Shown in pieces: positions 42,111 through 52,163 of a stretch of 64,000 nucleotides of DNA. Position numbers and translations under genes: made by a program. Source of the DNA: Mycoplana rhizolycopersici (GTDB lineage: Bacteria > Pseudomonadota > Alphaproteobacteria > Rhizobiales > Rhizobiaceae); contig NZ_JABXYK010000006.1 in NCBI RefSeq assembly GCF_013378445.1, positions 186,001 to 250,000 of the forward strand, in the 5' to 3' direction. Each line of letters opens with the position of its first letter. Position 1 is the stretch's first letter. The notes below the pieces were generated by a model. The model worked only from the letters and a program-made list of their open reading frames with translations. It searched no databases and had not been told where the DNA came from.

Positions 42111-44069
42111 TCAGGCCAGAAGAAAATCGCCCTTGTCGAGATCGGCTTTCTCGAAGTTCTTCAGAAGAAGAATGTCGGTCGAGGCAAACTTGAGCTGAAC
42201 GTCTTGATCAACCTGCGCGGCCTTTTTCAGCACCGCTGAAATGCTGTCGAAGCCGTAGCTGCGAAGATCGATCTGGTCGACGTCATCCTTGAAATCCTGG
42301 ATGGTGTCCTTGCCGTATCCCTTCTTGAAGACGAAGGTGTCGCTGCCCGGACCGCCGGTCAGCGTGTCCTTGCCGCGGCCGCCATCGAGTATGTCGCCGC
42401 CGCCTGCGCCCTTCAGGACATCATTGCCGCCGCCGCCCGCCAGGCGGTTGGCAACACTGTTGCCGATCAGTTTGTCGGCATAGGCCGTGCCGGACAGGTT
42501 CTCGATCGAAGAGTACTTGTCTCCCCTGGCGTCGTTCGTGTTCGACGAGGGGGAGAGCAGGCTTGCGATAACGCCCTTCGATGCCGTCTCGTAAGAAGCG
42601 GTGTCGATACCCTTGCCGCCGACAAGCCTGTCCGCTCCGCTGCCGCCAATCAGGATGTCCTTGCCGGCACCGCCGTCCAGCATGTCGTTGCCCCTGCCGC
42701 CGATGAGCCGGTTGGAGCCGCTGTTGCCTGTCAGTTTGTCGGCATAGGCCGAACCGCTGAGGTTCTCGATCGACGAGTAGGTGTCGCCGGCGGCATCGTT
42801 CGTGTTGATGGATGGCTTGGCGAGGCTCGCGGCGACGCCGGCGCGCGCTGATCCGTAGGATGCGGTGTCATGGCCGGTTCCGCCGATCAGTTTGTCCGCG
42901 CCCGCGCCGCCGCTCAGGATGTCGTTACCGCTGCCGCCGTCGAGCGTGTCCCGACCTACGCCGCCATACAGAATGTCCTTGCCGCCGAGGCCGTACAGCT
43001 TGTCGTTGCCGCCGTTGCCATAGAGCGTGTTGTTTGCCTGGTTGCCGCTGATGGCGTCGTTGCCGGAACCGCCCTTGGCGTTCTCGATCAGCGAGCGCGT
43101 ATTGCCTTCGAACAGCAGCGCGTTGAAGATGTTGCCGCGGGCATAGTTGCCATTGCCGAGATTGGTGAGTTGCTCGTCGCTGAAGGCGGAGTAGGAGCCG
43201 GGCGCGAGATCGATCTTCAACGCGGTCTGGTAGGCCGACAGATCGTAGGTATCGACGCCGCCCCCGTCCCAGATGGTGGCGAAGATGCGGTTGGCGCCGG
43301 GGCTGATGGCGACCTGGCCATCGACAAAGGTCTTGCCGCTCGACGGATCCCATTTGTAGGTGGTGCTGCCGGAATTGGTGCTGTAGTCGGCGCCGTACAT
43401 GTACTGCAGCGCCTGGATATCGGCCATCATGAAGGTCTGCGGCCCGCCGTACTCTTCATAGAGATATCCGGCAGACCAGTCCGCGCCCACGTAGCTGCGA
43501 TAGGTCATCACGGTATATTCGATGGAATCGTACTTGGAGGGCATGGTGGCGAAGCCCTCATCGGTGTGGGCGTGGTTGAGGCCCAAGGCGTGCCCAAGCT
43601 CATGGATCACCGTGTGCCAGGCGTAGTTGCCCGCAACCGGATTGCGCATGTCGAGGTCGGTTCCGGCATATTCGGTACCGAACCAAAGATCGCCCGCCTC
43701 TTCGTACTGGCCGGGAAAATAGGCCTTTGCGGTTTCGTTGTCATAGGTCGATTCCGCAAAGCGAAGATTGGCGGTTGTCGCACTCCCTTGGGAAAAACTC
43801 AGCTTGGTGAAGCCTTTAACCGAGAAGCCGTCATTCGCCTTTGCGCGGTAGGACTGCTCCATGGCGAAAAGCGCAGTCGAACGAAGCTTGGCCGAAACGG
43901 CGCCGAAGCCATAAAGCGGCTCAAACGACTCGGAATAATCGTACTGGATGCTGGAGGTCGGAAAGGCGTAGGTAACGCTACCGCTCCAGGCGGTGTCGCC
44001 AAGGACGGAATCAACAAAGTCGGAGCCGGTTGCCGATATCGACTTGGTATTCTTTCCAATTCCGGTCAT
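42111..44069 (-). CDS. Serralysin-type RTX metalloprotease (M10)
   Basis: A 652-residue secreted zinc protease. [11 protein letters not shown] (156-166) is the zinc site, with the Met-turn M188 (T-V-M-T-Y). RTX glycine-aspartate repeats (G-G-x-G-x-D) lie from about residue 330 to 580. There is no N-terminal signal; the C-terminal end, hydrophobic with D-F-L-L-A, is of the kind used by type I secretion. The RTX part contains an 88-residue tandem duplication. No type I secretion genes lie nearby. The 565-base upstream gap separates it from moeA. Confidence 0.94.
   Translation of the reverse strand: MTGIGKNTKSISATGSDFVDSVLGDTAWSGSVTYAFPTSSIQYDYSESFEPLYGFGAVSAKLRSTALFAMEQSYRAKANDGFSVKGFTKLSFSQGSATTANLRFAESTYDNETAKAYFPGQYEEAGDLWFGTEYAGTDLDMRNPVAGNYAWHTVIHELGHALGLNHAHTDEGFATMPSKYDSIEYTVMTYRSYVGADWSAGYLYEEYGGPQTFMMADIQALQYMYGADYSTNSGSTTYKWDPSSGKTFVDGQVAISPGANRIFATIWDGGGVDTYDLSAYQTALKIDLAPGSYSAFSDEQLTNLGNGNYARGNIFNALLFEGNTRSLIENAKGGSGNDAISGNQANNTLYGNGGNDKLYGLGGKDILYGGVGRDTLDGGSGNDILSGGAGADKLIGGTGHDTASYGSARAGVAASLAKPSINTNDAAGDTYSSIENLSGSAYADKLTGNSGSNRLIGGRGNDMLDGGAGKDILIGGSGADRLVGGKGIDTASYETASKGVIASLLSPSSNTNDARGDKYSSIENLSGTAYADKLIGNSVANRLAGGGGNDVLKGAGGGDILDGGRGKDTLTGGPGSDTFVFKKGYGKDTIQDFKDDVDQIDLRSYGFDSISAVLKKAAQVDQDVQLKFASTDILLLKNFEKADLDKGDFLLA
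42339..42866 (-). repeat. Tandem duplication in the serralysin RTX domain
   Basis: Residues 402-489 and 490-577 are two copies of an 88-residue unit, each opening T-A-S-Y, then N-T-N-D-A[13 protein letters not shown] and A-Y-A-D-K-L-x-G-N-S, with several RTX repeats. At the protein level they are clearly homologous but not identical, so the duplication is not recent. Confidence 0.85.
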
Positions 44070-44634
44070 TCAAAGTTCCTTGTTCGAATGCAGTGGCGAA
44101 CGGATTGCCGCGATCAGCAAGCTCGGCCACGACTATAGGTCGATTCTCAATATTTCGTCACGTCCCGGCGGTGTCCGGTCAGTAACTCCGTGGTCTAATG
44201 TGGCTTGCCGTAGTCCTGTCGACGTCCGAGGCAAGGTACATCGCCATCGCGCAAGTTCTCCCGATATACTGCGATGCGGAGTGCGAAAGACAACGACGCA
44301 GCCATTCTGGAAACAAGCGGCCGATCGGCCGCTCTATCCGCCGGTAGCGTGAGATTATGCCCGTCTCAAGGCATCTTCAGATCGCATGTCTTCCCTGACC
44401 CTCCATTTCCAGTGCAAATGTTTGAAACATGCCTCCTGGCCGGCATGATGAGAACAGCAGCCTTTGGAAATCAGTTACCGGAGGGTGATTGGATTAACCG
44501 TGCCAAACGTCCTATGCAAAGGCGTGCACGAATGTTCCGTTCTCTGTTTCGTGCATCGGCAAATCACATGCGAAGCAAACCATATTTGAAACGATTATTG
44601 CCTGGCGTCGCGAACGTGGCGGCGTCCAGTCGAT
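44070..44634. other. Long non-coding stretch between serralysin and moeA genes
   Basis: A 565-base region without a gene I would support. The serralysin promoter should lie in its left part, near 44070-44200. It contains a perfect 18-base palindrome, AGCGGCCGATCGGCCGCT, at 44316-44333, possibly a protein-binding site. An open frame on the rightward strand in the second half has no ribosome site and no family look. Confidence 0.55.
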
Positions 44635-45864
44635 TCAACGGTTAGTGGGCGGCGGCCGAAGCAGGAGGATCTCGCACGGGTCCCCGGCTTCGGCCGGTTC
44701 CGCAAACGGTGGCCGCACGATCAGGCAGTCGGCTGACGCGAAGATCTTCATCATCGACGAGTCCTGTTTCTCGAACGGCGTGGCGACCATCGCACCGTCG
44801 TCCCGCAGAGATAGTTTCGCGCGCAGGTGATCCTGACGATGATCGTTGCCGGACAGTGGCGATCCCGCCACGGCGAACGCGCGGCGCTCGGCCCCGGGCA
44901 GCCGTGCCAGTTGCCGGACGAGCGGATCGAGAAAGAGCAGCGAGCAGACCATAGCGGAGACAGGGTTTCCGGGAAGGCCGACGATCTGCATCCCGCCCAG
45001 CCGGCCGACCATCAGCGGCTTTCCCGGCCGCATGGCGATGCGCCAGAAATCGAGCTCCATCCCCGCGGAACGAAGCACCGGCTGGACCAGGTCGAGATCC
45101 CCCACCGATGCCCCGCCGAGCGTGACCAGTACGTCGGCGCCACAGGCCTTGGCCCAGTCGACGGCATCGAGGATGGCGTTGCTCTCGTCGCCGGCGATAC
45201 CAAGGTCGATCACTTCGGCTCCCGCCTCGCGGGCGATCGCGGCAACCCCATAGCCATTCGAGGCGACGATCTGGCTGGCGTTCAGCGCCGAACCGGGCGG
45301 CACGAGTTCGTCACCTGTCGCAAGCAGCGCCACTTTCGGCCGGGCGTAGACGTGAAGCACGGGATGGTTCATGGCGGCGGCGACCGTCAGCCTGCCGGCG
45401 TCCAGCAGCTCGCCTTGTCTCAGCACGCATTCGCCTTCGAGGAAGTCCTGTCCGCGGGGGCGGATGTGGCGGCCTTTCGGCGGGACGAAGGTGGTGCGGA
45501 TGCGCTCGCCCTCCAGCGCCTCGGCGTCCTCCTGCAACAGCACCGTATCGGCGCCGGCGGGGACCGGGGCCCCCGTGAAGATTCGCACCGCGTCGCCCTT
45601 TCCGACGGTGCCGGAGAAGGCGTGGCCGGCCGCGGCGCGGCCGATGACGTTCAGCGTGGAGCCGAGTTCGGCGATGTCCTCATGGCGCAGCGCATAGCCG
45701 TCCATTGCGGAGTTGTCGAAGGGCGGCTGGGTCAGTCGGGCGGTCACGTCGCTCGAGAGCACCCGTCCGCAGGCTTCGTGCAGCGGGACGCTTTCGCTCT
45801 TGTCCGGTGGACTCGCCGAATGCAGCAGACGTTCAAGCGCATCCTCGACCGGCAAAAGCGACAT
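44635..45864 (-). CDS. moeA: Molybdopterin molybdotransferase
   Basis: A 409-residue enzyme inserting molybdate into molybdopterin-AMP. P-P-F-D-N-S-A-M-D-G-Y (near residue 48), R-I-F-T-G-A-P-V-P-A-G-A-D (near 93), the S-A-D-type G-G-A-S-V-G-D-L-D region (near 252) and R-P-G-K-P-L-M-V-G (near 278) are typical. Start ATG 45864, two bases after the moaC stop. In Sinorhizobium relatives lexA usually follows; it is not present here. Confidence 0.95.
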   Translation of the reverse strand: MSLLPVEDALERLLHSASPPDKSESVPLHEACGRVLSSDVTARLTQPPFDNSAMDGYALRHEDIAELGSTLNVIGRAAAGHAFSGTVGKGDAVRIFTGAPVPAGADTVLLQEDAEALEGERIRTTFVPPKGRHIRPRGQDFLEGECVLRQGELLDAGRLTVAAAMNHPVLHVYARPKVALLATGDELVPPGSALNASQIVASNGYGVAAIAREAGAEVIDLGIAGDESNAILDAVDWAKACGADVLVTLGGASVGDLDLVQPVLRSAGMELDFWRIAMRPGKPLMVGRLGGMQIVGLPGNPVSAMVCSLLFLDPLVRQLARLPGAERRAFAVAGSPLSGNDHRQDHLRAKLSLRDDGAMVATPFEKQDSSMMKIFASADCLIVRPPFAEPAEAGDPCEILLLRPPPTNR

Positions 45865-45866
45865 GT

Positions 45867-46364
45867 CTAACCGTGCTCCCCTCGCTGATAATCGCCGGAA
45901 CGGCCGCCGGACTTGGCGACGAGCCGAATTCCGCCGATCTCCATCTCCTTGTCGGCAGCCTTTGCCATATCGTAGATCGTCAGGCAGGCGACGCTGACGG
46001 CGGTCAGCGCTTCCATTTCGACGCCGGTGCGACCAGTGAGCTTTGCGGTGGCCTCGACCCGCAGGCCGGGCAGGGCGTCGTCTTCGGTAATTTCGACGGC
46101 AACCTTGGTCAGCATCAGCGGGTGGCAAAGCGGAATGAGATTGGCCGTCTGCTTCGCCGCCATGATGCCGGCCAGTCGGGCGGTGCCGATGACGTCGCCC
46201 TTCTTGGCATCGCCGTCGCGGATCAGTTCCAGCGTTTCCGGCCGCATCCGCACCATGCCTTCGGCAACCGCGATCCGAACGGTCTCGGCCTTGTCGCCGA
46301 CATCGACCATGTTGGCCTCGCCCGAGGCACCAATATGCGTCAGGGCGCCGCCGCCGGCCGTCAT
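45867..46364 (-). CDS. moaC: Cyclic pyranopterin monophosphate synthase
   Basis: A 165-residue enzyme for the second step of molybdenum cofactor synthesis. M-V-D-V-G-D-K near residue 19, I-P-L-C-H-P-L near 77 and [13 protein letters not shown] near 113, ending with the catalytic-type Y-D-M-A-K, are present. ATG 46364 overlaps the trpC stop (TGATG). Confidence 0.95.
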   Translation of the reverse strand: MTAGGGALTHIGASGEANMVDVGDKAETVRIAVAEGMVRMRPETLELIRDGDAKKGDVIGTARLAGIMAAKQTANLIPLCHPLMLTKVAVEITEDDALPGLRVEATAKLTGRTGVEMEALTAVSVACLTIYDMAKAADKEMEIGGIRLVAKSGGRSGDYQRGEHG

Positions 46365-47179
46365 CACTCTGCCGCCATCATCGGGTCGCTTCCGTTGAGA
46401 AGCGTGCGGGTGGCGGCGGCGACGTCGTCCTTGCGCATCAGGCTTTCGCCGACGAGGAAGGTCGAGATGCCCGACGCCTTGAGACGTTCGCAGTCGGCAT
46501 GGGTGAAGATGCCGCTCTCGCCCACCAGAAGCCGGTCCTCCGGCACCATGCGGGACAGACGTTCGGAAACCGCAAGATCGACCTCGAACGTGCGCAGGTT
46601 GCGGTTGTTGATGCCGAGGAGCTTGGATTTCAGATTGAGTGCGCGCTCCATCTCTTCTTCGTCATGCACCTCGACGAGAACGTCCATGGCGAGCGAGAAG
46701 GCATGGTCCTGCAGCCGCTTGGCTTCCTCGTCGGAAAGCGAGGCCATGATCAGCAGGATGCAGTCCGCACCCCAGGCGCGGGCTTCCTGAACCTGATAGG
46801 TGTCGAACATGAAGTCCTTGCGCAGCGCCGGAAGACTGCAGGCCGCACGGGCTTGCGTCAGGAAATCCGGTGCGCCCTGGAAGCTCGGGCCATCCGTCAG
46901 GACCGAAAGGCAGGCAGCCCCGCCCGCCTCATAGGCCTTGGCAAGCGCCGGCGGATCGAAGTCCGGCCGGATCAGCCCCTTGGACGGGCTCGCCTTCTTG
47001 ATCTCCGCGATCAGTCCGAATTCGCCTCTCGCCTTCTTCGTCAAAAGGTTGGCGAAGAAACCGCGCGGGGGCTCCTGGTCGCGGCAGATCGCGCGCAGTT
47101 CGTTGAGCGGAACGCGCGCCTTGGCGGCCTCGATTTCCTGGCGCTTGTAGGCCTCGATCTTCTTGAGAATATCGGTCAT
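46364..47179 (-). CDS. trpC: Indole-3-glycerol-phosphate synthase
   Basis: A 271-residue TIM-barrel enzyme of tryptophan synthesis. The hallmark [11 protein letters not shown] (residues 58-68), L-R-K-D-F-M (near 120), L-V-E-V-H-D (near 168), G-I-N-N-R-N-L (near 190) and L-V-G-E-S-G-I (near 219) are intact. A single-domain form, not fused to TrpF. It forms a unit with trpD and the molybdenum genes. Confidence 0.97.
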   Translation of the reverse strand: MTDILKKIEAYKRQEIEAAKARVPLNELRAICRDQEPPRGFFANLLTKKARGEFGLIAEIKKASPSKGLIRPDFDPPALAKAYEAGGAACLSVLTDGPSFQGAPDFLTQARAACSLPALRKDFMFDTYQVQEARAWGADCILLIMASLSDEEAKRLQDHAFSLAMDVLVEVHDEEEMERALNLKSKLLGINNRNLRTFEVDLAVSERLSRMVPEDRLLVGESGIFTHADCERLKASGISTFLVGESLMRKDDVAAATRTLLNGSDPMMAAE

Positions 47180-47188
47180 CGGCAGAGC

Positions 47189-48211
47189 CTACCCCTGAAC
47201 TTCGGCGTTGGAAACCGCGACGAGCGTCTCGAGCGCTCTGCGCGCGCTGCCGCTTTCCAGCGACTGGCGGGCAAGCGCCATGCCTTCGGCGATCGAGCCG
47301 GCCTTGCCGGCGACCAGCAGGGCCGCCGCGGCATTGGCAAGCGAAATGTCGCGGTAGGGCGTCTCGGCGCCGCCGAGCACCGAAAGGAGCGCTTCGGCGT
47401 TATGCGCACCGTCGCCGCCACGCAAATCGTCCAGCGCCACCTGCGGCAGGCCGAAATCGGCAGGCGTCAGCTCGAAGGTGCGAATGCGGCCGTCCTCGAG
47501 CGCGGCAACCTGCGTGGTGCCCGTGGTGGTGATCTCGTCGAGACCGGAACCGTGGACAACCCAGATCCGTTCGGAGCCGAGGTCGCGCAGGACTTCGGCC
47601 ACCGGCACCAGCCATTGCGCCGAGTAGACGCCAAGGAGCTGCCGCCTGACGCTGCCGGGGTTCGAAAGCGGGCCGAGCAGGTTGAAGATCGTCCGCGTGC
47701 CGAGTTCCACGCGAGAGGGGCCGACATGCTTCATGGCCGGGTGATGGAGTTGGGCGAACATGAAGCCGAGGCCGGCCTCGGCCACGCAGCGCGCGATCGC
47801 CTCGGGCCCGATGTCGAGCTTGACGCCGAGGCAGGAGAGGGCGTCGGCCGTGCCGGATTTGGAGCTGAGCGCTCGGTTTCCGTGCTTTGCGACCGGTACG
47901 CCGGCGCCGGCAACGATGATCGAGGCCAGCGTCGAGATGTTGTAGGTGCCAGCGCCGTCACCGCCCGTGCCGACGATATCGATCGCGTCGTCGGGAACAC
48001 TGACCGGAAGCATCCGTGCGCGCATCGAGCCGACGGCGCCGTAGATCTCGTCGACGGTCTCGCCACGGACCCGCAGCGCCATAAGGAAGCCGCCGATCTG
48101 GGAGGGCGTCGCCGAACCGGACATGATGATCTCGAAGGCGGCGCGCGCCTCCTCGCGATCGAGCGGCGCTCCGGTGGCGACCTTGGCGATGAAGGGTTTC
48201 AGGTCAGACAT
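47189..48211 (-). CDS. trpD: Anthranilate phosphoribosyltransferase
   Basis: A 340-residue enzyme coupling anthranilate to [18 protein letters not shown] (near residue 82), [12 protein letters not shown] (near 108) and the G-P-L-S-N-P region (near 180) are present. In rhizobia anthranilate synthase is a separate TrpEG fusion elsewhere, consistent with its absence here. Confidence 0.97.
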   Translation of the reverse strand: MSDLKPFIAKVATGAPLDREEARAAFEIIMSGSATPSQIGGFLMALRVRGETVDEIYGAVGSMRARMLPVSVPDDAIDIVGTGGDGAGTYNISTLASIIVAGAGVPVAKHGNRALSSKSGTADALSCLGVKLDIGPEAIARCVAEAGLGFMFAQLHHPAMKHVGPSRVELGTRTIFNLLGPLSNPGSVRRQLLGVYSAQWLVPVAEVLRDLGSERIWVVHGSGLDEITTTGTTQVAALEDGRIRTFELTPADFGLPQVALDDLRGGDGAHNAEALLSVLGGAETPYRDISLANAAAALLVAGKAGSIAEGMALARQSLESGSARRALETLVAVSNAEVQG

Positions 48212-48232
48212 GTGGCACGGATCCCGGCTTCG

Positions 48233-50116
48233 TCATTGCATGCTGCGCTCGGCGGCCGACCGGTTGATCGACACGCCATATGCGCCCTGGAGGCTCGTGA
48301 CCATCTGGTCGAGGATGTCGTCGCCGCTGGCGCGGGCGATCGCCTCGATCTGCTGGTCGGAGTTGGCGAGCGCGTCGCCGGAGGCTTCGCTGTTGACGTC
48401 GGTGACCTGAAGGACGATCTGACCTTCGCCGCCGATTCCCGGCGCATTCGCCACATGCCCAACCGGGCCGCTGAAAACCGCGGTAACGGCGGCCGGGCTC
48501 AGCGTGATGTCTTCAACGCCGCGGGTCAGGCCGGCCTTGGTCTCGACCGCCATGCCCATGTCGGCTGCGATATCGGCCATCTTCTCGCCCTTGCGGATGC
48601 GTTCGGCAATTTCAGCCGCCTTCTTCGCCAGCGCCTCGCGCTGCTGTTCGGCCGCCCAGTCTGCCGCGACAGTCTCGCGGACCTCGTCGAGCGTGCGGTC
48701 GCGCGCGGGCATGATGTCGTTGACCTCGTACCAGATATAGCCCTCGCGGCCGTAGTTGACCGGCGGGCTTTCCAGGCCGACATCCGTCTTGAAGACCTCG
48801 GCAAGCAGGCCGGTTTCCTCGGGAAGGGCGATGTCCTCGCCGTCCTGGCCGCGGCCGGTCGAGTCGACCGCATCGATGGTCACCGGCTTCAAATGTGCCT
48901 CCGTGGCAGCGTCGGCGATCGCAGCACCATTGGCCTGCGCCTCCTCGAAGCGGTCGTGAACGGCCATCAGGTCCTGGCTGGCCTGGGAAAGCGCAAGTTC
49001 GTTGCGCAGTTCGTCCTTCACGTCGTCATAGGTCTTCGTGGTTTCCGGTTGAATGTTCGACACGCGCAGGATGACCGGGCCGAATACGCCCTCGACGACC
49101 GGCGACGTGCCGCCGGCTGCAGGAATTGCAAAGGCCGCTTCGGCAAGCGTCTGATCGGGCATCGAGGCCTTGGTGAAATCGCCAAGCGTGACGTCGGATT
49201 CCATCTTGCCCTGTTCGGCAACGAGCGCATCGAAGGTCGTTCCGGACGCGAGTTTGACTGCTGCAGCATCGGCCGCTGCGCGATCGGGGAACGTCAACTG
49301 CTGGACGGTGCGCGTCTCCGCCGTGCGGTACTTGTCCTTGTTCTTCTCGTAGTCTTCGCGCACTGCCGCGTCATCGATGGTCGTCGGATCGGCAATGTCC
49401 TTCGGAGCCAGCGCGACATAGGTGAACTTGCGGAATTCGGGCGCGCGGTACTTGTCCTTGTTCTTGTCGAACCATGCCGCCAGCACGTCGTCGGCCGGCG
49501 CCTTGATCGGATCGATGTTGGCGTTGGACATCAGCAGGTAGTCGACGGTACGCGCTTCATTGCGATACTGCTTGAGGGCGCTGGTCAGCGCTTCCGGCGC
49601 ACGGTAGCCGTCCGAAATCGCCTCGACGATCTGGCTGCGGACGGCGACCTGGCTGCGGTTGTTGATGTAGTCGTCCTCGCGCAGCCCGGCATTACGCAGG
49701 ATCGAGGAGAAGGCGACGCGGTCGAAGCGACCGTTCGGGCCGCGGAATGCGGGATCTTCCGCAATCAGCTGCGCCAGGCGATCCTTGCTCAGGCCGAGGC
49801 TCATGTCGCTTGAAAGCTGGTCGAGCGCGGCACCGGCGACGAGTTCGGCATAAACCTGGTTTTCGACGCCGAGCGCGCGGGCCTGGTCGGGCGTCAGGCG
49901 TGTTCCGAAGCGCTGGGACAGTGCGGAAACCTGTCTCTCATAGGCAAGGCGGAAATCCGTCGGAGAAACCTTGACGTCGCCAACCGTTACCACAGCATTG
50001 GATGTGCCGGTCACGAGCGAGCTCGAAATGCCCCATACGCCAAAAGAGGCGACCAGGATCAGCAACAGGGCTTTGGCCACCCAGGTCTGGGCGCCTTTTC
50101 TCAAAGATTCGAGCAT
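48233..50116 (-). CDS. PpiD/SurA-type periplasmic folding chaperone (peptidyl-prolyl isomerase)
   Basis: A 627-residue protein anchored by one N-terminal membrane helix (A-L-L-L-I-L-V-A-S-F-G-V-W-G-I). The N-terminal SurA_N-type region (about residues 35-185) is followed by a parvulin-like rotamase domain (about 260-360) and a long C-terminal part. This is the layout of PpiD. It helps fold outer-membrane and periplasmic proteins. Start ATG 50116 is preferred, nine bases after GAGGA; ATG three codons upstream would sit too close. It precedes trpD by 21 bases. Confidence 0.9.
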   Translation of the reverse strand: MLESLRKGAQTWVAKALLLILVASFGVWGISSSLVTGTSNAVVTVGDVKVSPTDFRLAYERQVSALSQRFGTRLTPDQARALGVENQVYAELVAGAALDQLSSDMSLGLSKDRLAQLIAEDPAFRGPNGRFDRVAFSSILRNAGLREDDYINNRSQVAVRSQIVEAISDGYRAPEALTSALKQYRNEARTVDYLLMSNANIDPIKAPADDVLAAWFDKNKDKYRAPEFRKFTYVALAPKDIADPTTIDDAAVREDYEKNKDKYRTAETRTVQQLTFPDRAAADAAAVKLASGTTFDALVAEQGKMESDVTLGDFTKASMPDQTLAEAAFAIPAAGGTSPVVEGVFGPVILRVSNIQPETTKTYDDVKDELRNELALSQASQDLMAVHDRFEEAQANGAAIADAATEAHLKPVTIDAVDSTGRGQDGEDIALPEETGLLAEVFKTDVGLESPPVNYGREGYIWYEVNDIMPARDRTLDEVRETVAADWAAEQQREALAKKAAEIAERIRKGEKMADIAADMGMAVETKAGLTRGVEDITLSPAAVTAVFSGPVGHVANAPGIGGEGQIVLQVTDVNSEASGDALANSDQQIEAIARASGDDILDQMVTSLQGAYGVSINRSAAERSMQ

Positions 50117-50450
50117 ACTTCGCATTCCTCGCTTGCTCGGCACGGGGCCGGACCGAAACCGTCTCATAACGGAAAGTTCGCAGGAATAGAAGGGCATGGA
50201 TGACGCGGCGGCAGCGCAGCGGGAGGGAGCGGCAGGACGCGCGCGTCCGATGCGGTGAAAGGGTATGTGCCGACAGCAAAATCCCGCGCCGCAAACGCGC
50301 CAGCAACTGACGATTTCCTTTGCCGGCAAACGAATTTATTCTGAAATAATTGATGAATTGCACTATGTGCGCTTTGTGCGAAGTTCGCGTCAGCATGTGT
50401 GCGCCGGACAGATGCGGGCAATGATCGAATAGTTGAAAGAAGGCATCGGT
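50117..50450. other. Divergent intergenic region, ppiD-like and Na/Pi genes
   Basis: A 334-base region between divergent genes. It must contain both promoters, but I see no good -35/-10 pair or palindrome. An AT-rich patch (about 50330-50375, with TTTATTCTGAAATAATTGATGAATT) is the most likely promoter area. No gene seen. Confidence 0.4.
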
Positions 50451-52094
50451 ATGGAGTCGGTGATCGTCATGATCAACCTGTTCGGGGCGGTGGCGTTGCT
50501 GCTGTTCGGTCTGGCGCAGGTCAAGGACGGGGCAACGCGCGCCCTGGGCGGGCGGCTGCGCAAGAGCCTGACACTGGGCACCGGCGGCCCCATGCGCGCC
50601 TTCGTGTCCGGTTTTCTGGCGACAATTGCGCTGCAGAGTTCGACTGCGACGGCGCTGATGACGGCCTCATTCGTCGAAAAGAACCTCATCCGCTCGCGGA
50701 TGGCGCAGATCGTCCTTCTCGGCGCGAATGTCGGAACCGCCGTCACGGCCTGGATCGTCGCGACGGGGATCGAATGGGTTGCGCCGATGGTCATCCTCGT
50801 CGGCGTCATTCTCTATCGGGGCGCTTCGACCGTGCGGAAGGGGGCGGGCGCCGCAATGGTCGGTATCGGTCTCATGCTCCTGTCGCTGCAACTTCTGAGC
50901 CAGGCGACGGAGCCGATGCGGCAATCCCAGGCGCTTGCGGCCTTCCTGACCCTTCTCGACGGTGCGTGGCCGGTGGCACTGGTGTTTTCGACCGTTCTTG
51001 CCTTCATGTCGTCGTCGAGCCTTGCGGTGGTCGTGCTCATTCTCTCTCTGGCGTCGACCGGTATCGTTTCGCCGGGGCTGACGGTCGTCCTGGTGCTGGG
51101 CGCCAATCTCGGCGGTGCCATCCCGCCGGTCATCGCGACGCTGAAGGCGCCTGCGCCGGCGCGTCGGGTCACCATCGCAAACCTCTTCGTGCGTGCGGTT
51201 GGGTGCCTGATCGCACTTCCGTTCGCAGGTCTTGCCGCCGATGCACTGACGATGCTGCCACTGCCGCACTCGAAATTGCCCGTCGACGCGCACCTGGCCT
51301 TCAATCTGGCGGTGGCTGCGGTCTTCTGGCCGCTGTCGCCGCTGCTTGCCAGGCTGATGGAGAAGCTCGTGCCGGACGAACCGCCCGGCGAGACGGGTCC
51401 GCAGTATCTCGACGAAACGGCACTGGCTACGCCTGTCGTCGCCCTTTCCGGTGCGACGCGTGAAGTGCTGCGCGTCGGCGACCTGATCGAGACCATGCTC
51501 ATCCAGACGATGAAGGCCTTCGAGGAAAACAATCTGACTGAACTCGACCGAATCGGCGCGCTGGAGAAGCAGGTCGACGAACTGCAGCAGGCGATCAAGA
51601 TCTATCTGTCGCGGCTTGGCCACAAGGGGCTCAGCGAAGACAACTCCGCCCGGTCGATCGTGATCATCGACTACGCGATCAATCTCGAGCACATCGGCGA
51701 CATCATCGAGAAGGGTCTTCAGGACCAGGTGCGGAAGAAGGTTCTGAACGGCTTGCGCTTTTCGACGGATGGCTATTCCGAACTCTCGGGCCTGTTCCAA
51801 CTGACCATCGAAAACCTGCGGATCGCGCAGACCATCCTCGTTAGTCGCGACGCGTCGCTCGCCCGGCAACTGGTCGAGGTGAAGGTGTCGGTAAGGCATA
51901 TGGAGAAGCAATCCGCCGAGCGGCATCTCGCGCGGCTGCGCGACGGACGGCTGGACAGCCTGCAGACAAGCTCGCTGCACCTGGACATGCTGCGCGATCT
52001 CAAGCGCATCACCGCCCATCTCGTTTCCGTCGCCTATCCGATTCTCGACGAAAGCGGACTGCTTGTCGAAAGCCGCCTGCGGGAAGCGGAATAG
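50451..52094 (+). CDS. Na/Pi-cotransporter family protein with PhoU-like C-terminus
   Basis: A 547-residue inner-membrane protein. Two repeated transport halves carry the Q-S-S-T-A-T-A (near residue 64) and S-S-S-L-A-V-V (near 187) signatures of the Na/Pi cotransporter family, with about eight to nine hydrophobic helices to residue 305. The rest (about 340-547) is helical and PhoU-like, with E-K-Q-V-D-E-L-Q-Q-A-I and D-Y-A-I-N-L-E-H-I-G-D-I-I-E. Such proteins move phosphate, usually out or in with sodium. ATG 50451 has AGAAGG seven bases upstream. Confidence 0.92.
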   Translation: MESVIVMINLFGAVALLLFGLAQVKDGATRALGGRLRKSLTLGTGGPMRAFVSGFLATIALQSSTATALMTASFVEKNLIRSRMAQIVLLGANVGTAVTAWIVATGIEWVAPMVILVGVILYRGASTVRKGAGAAMVGIGLMLLSLQLLSQATEPMRQSQALAAFLTLLDGAWPVALVFSTVLAFMSSSSLAVVVLILSLASTGIVSPGLTVVLVLGANLGGAIPPVIATLKAPAPARRVTIANLFVRAVGCLIALPFAGLAADALTMLPLPHSKLPVDAHLAFNLAVAAVFWPLSPLLARLMEKLVPDEPPGETGPQYLDETALATPVVALSGATREVLRVGDLIETMLIQTMKAFEENNLTELDRIGALEKQVDELQQAIKIYLSRLGHKGLSEDNSARSIVIIDYAINLEHIGDIIEKGLQDQVRKKVLNGLRFSTDGYSELSGLFQLTIENLRIAQTILVSRDASLARQLVEVKVSVRHMEKQSAERHLARLRDGRLDSLQTSSLHLDMLRDLKRITAHLVSVAYPILDESGLLVESRLREAE

Positions 52095-52163
52095 CTGCGG
52101 ATTTCCTTTGTCTGGCGCGGGGTGCGTTTGATATGCAACGGCATCCGACAGCATGAAACGGGG

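Noticed and set aside
44274-44645. A 123-residue rightward frame in the gap upstream of moeA
   Set aside because: No Shine-Dalgarno, odd composition, runs into the end of moeA, and no family resemblance.
46499-49813. Rightward open frame of about 1100 residues across trpC, trpD and the PpiD-like gene
   Set aside because: The opposite strand encodes three well recognised proteins with intact motifs; the long frame is an artefact of high-GC codon use.
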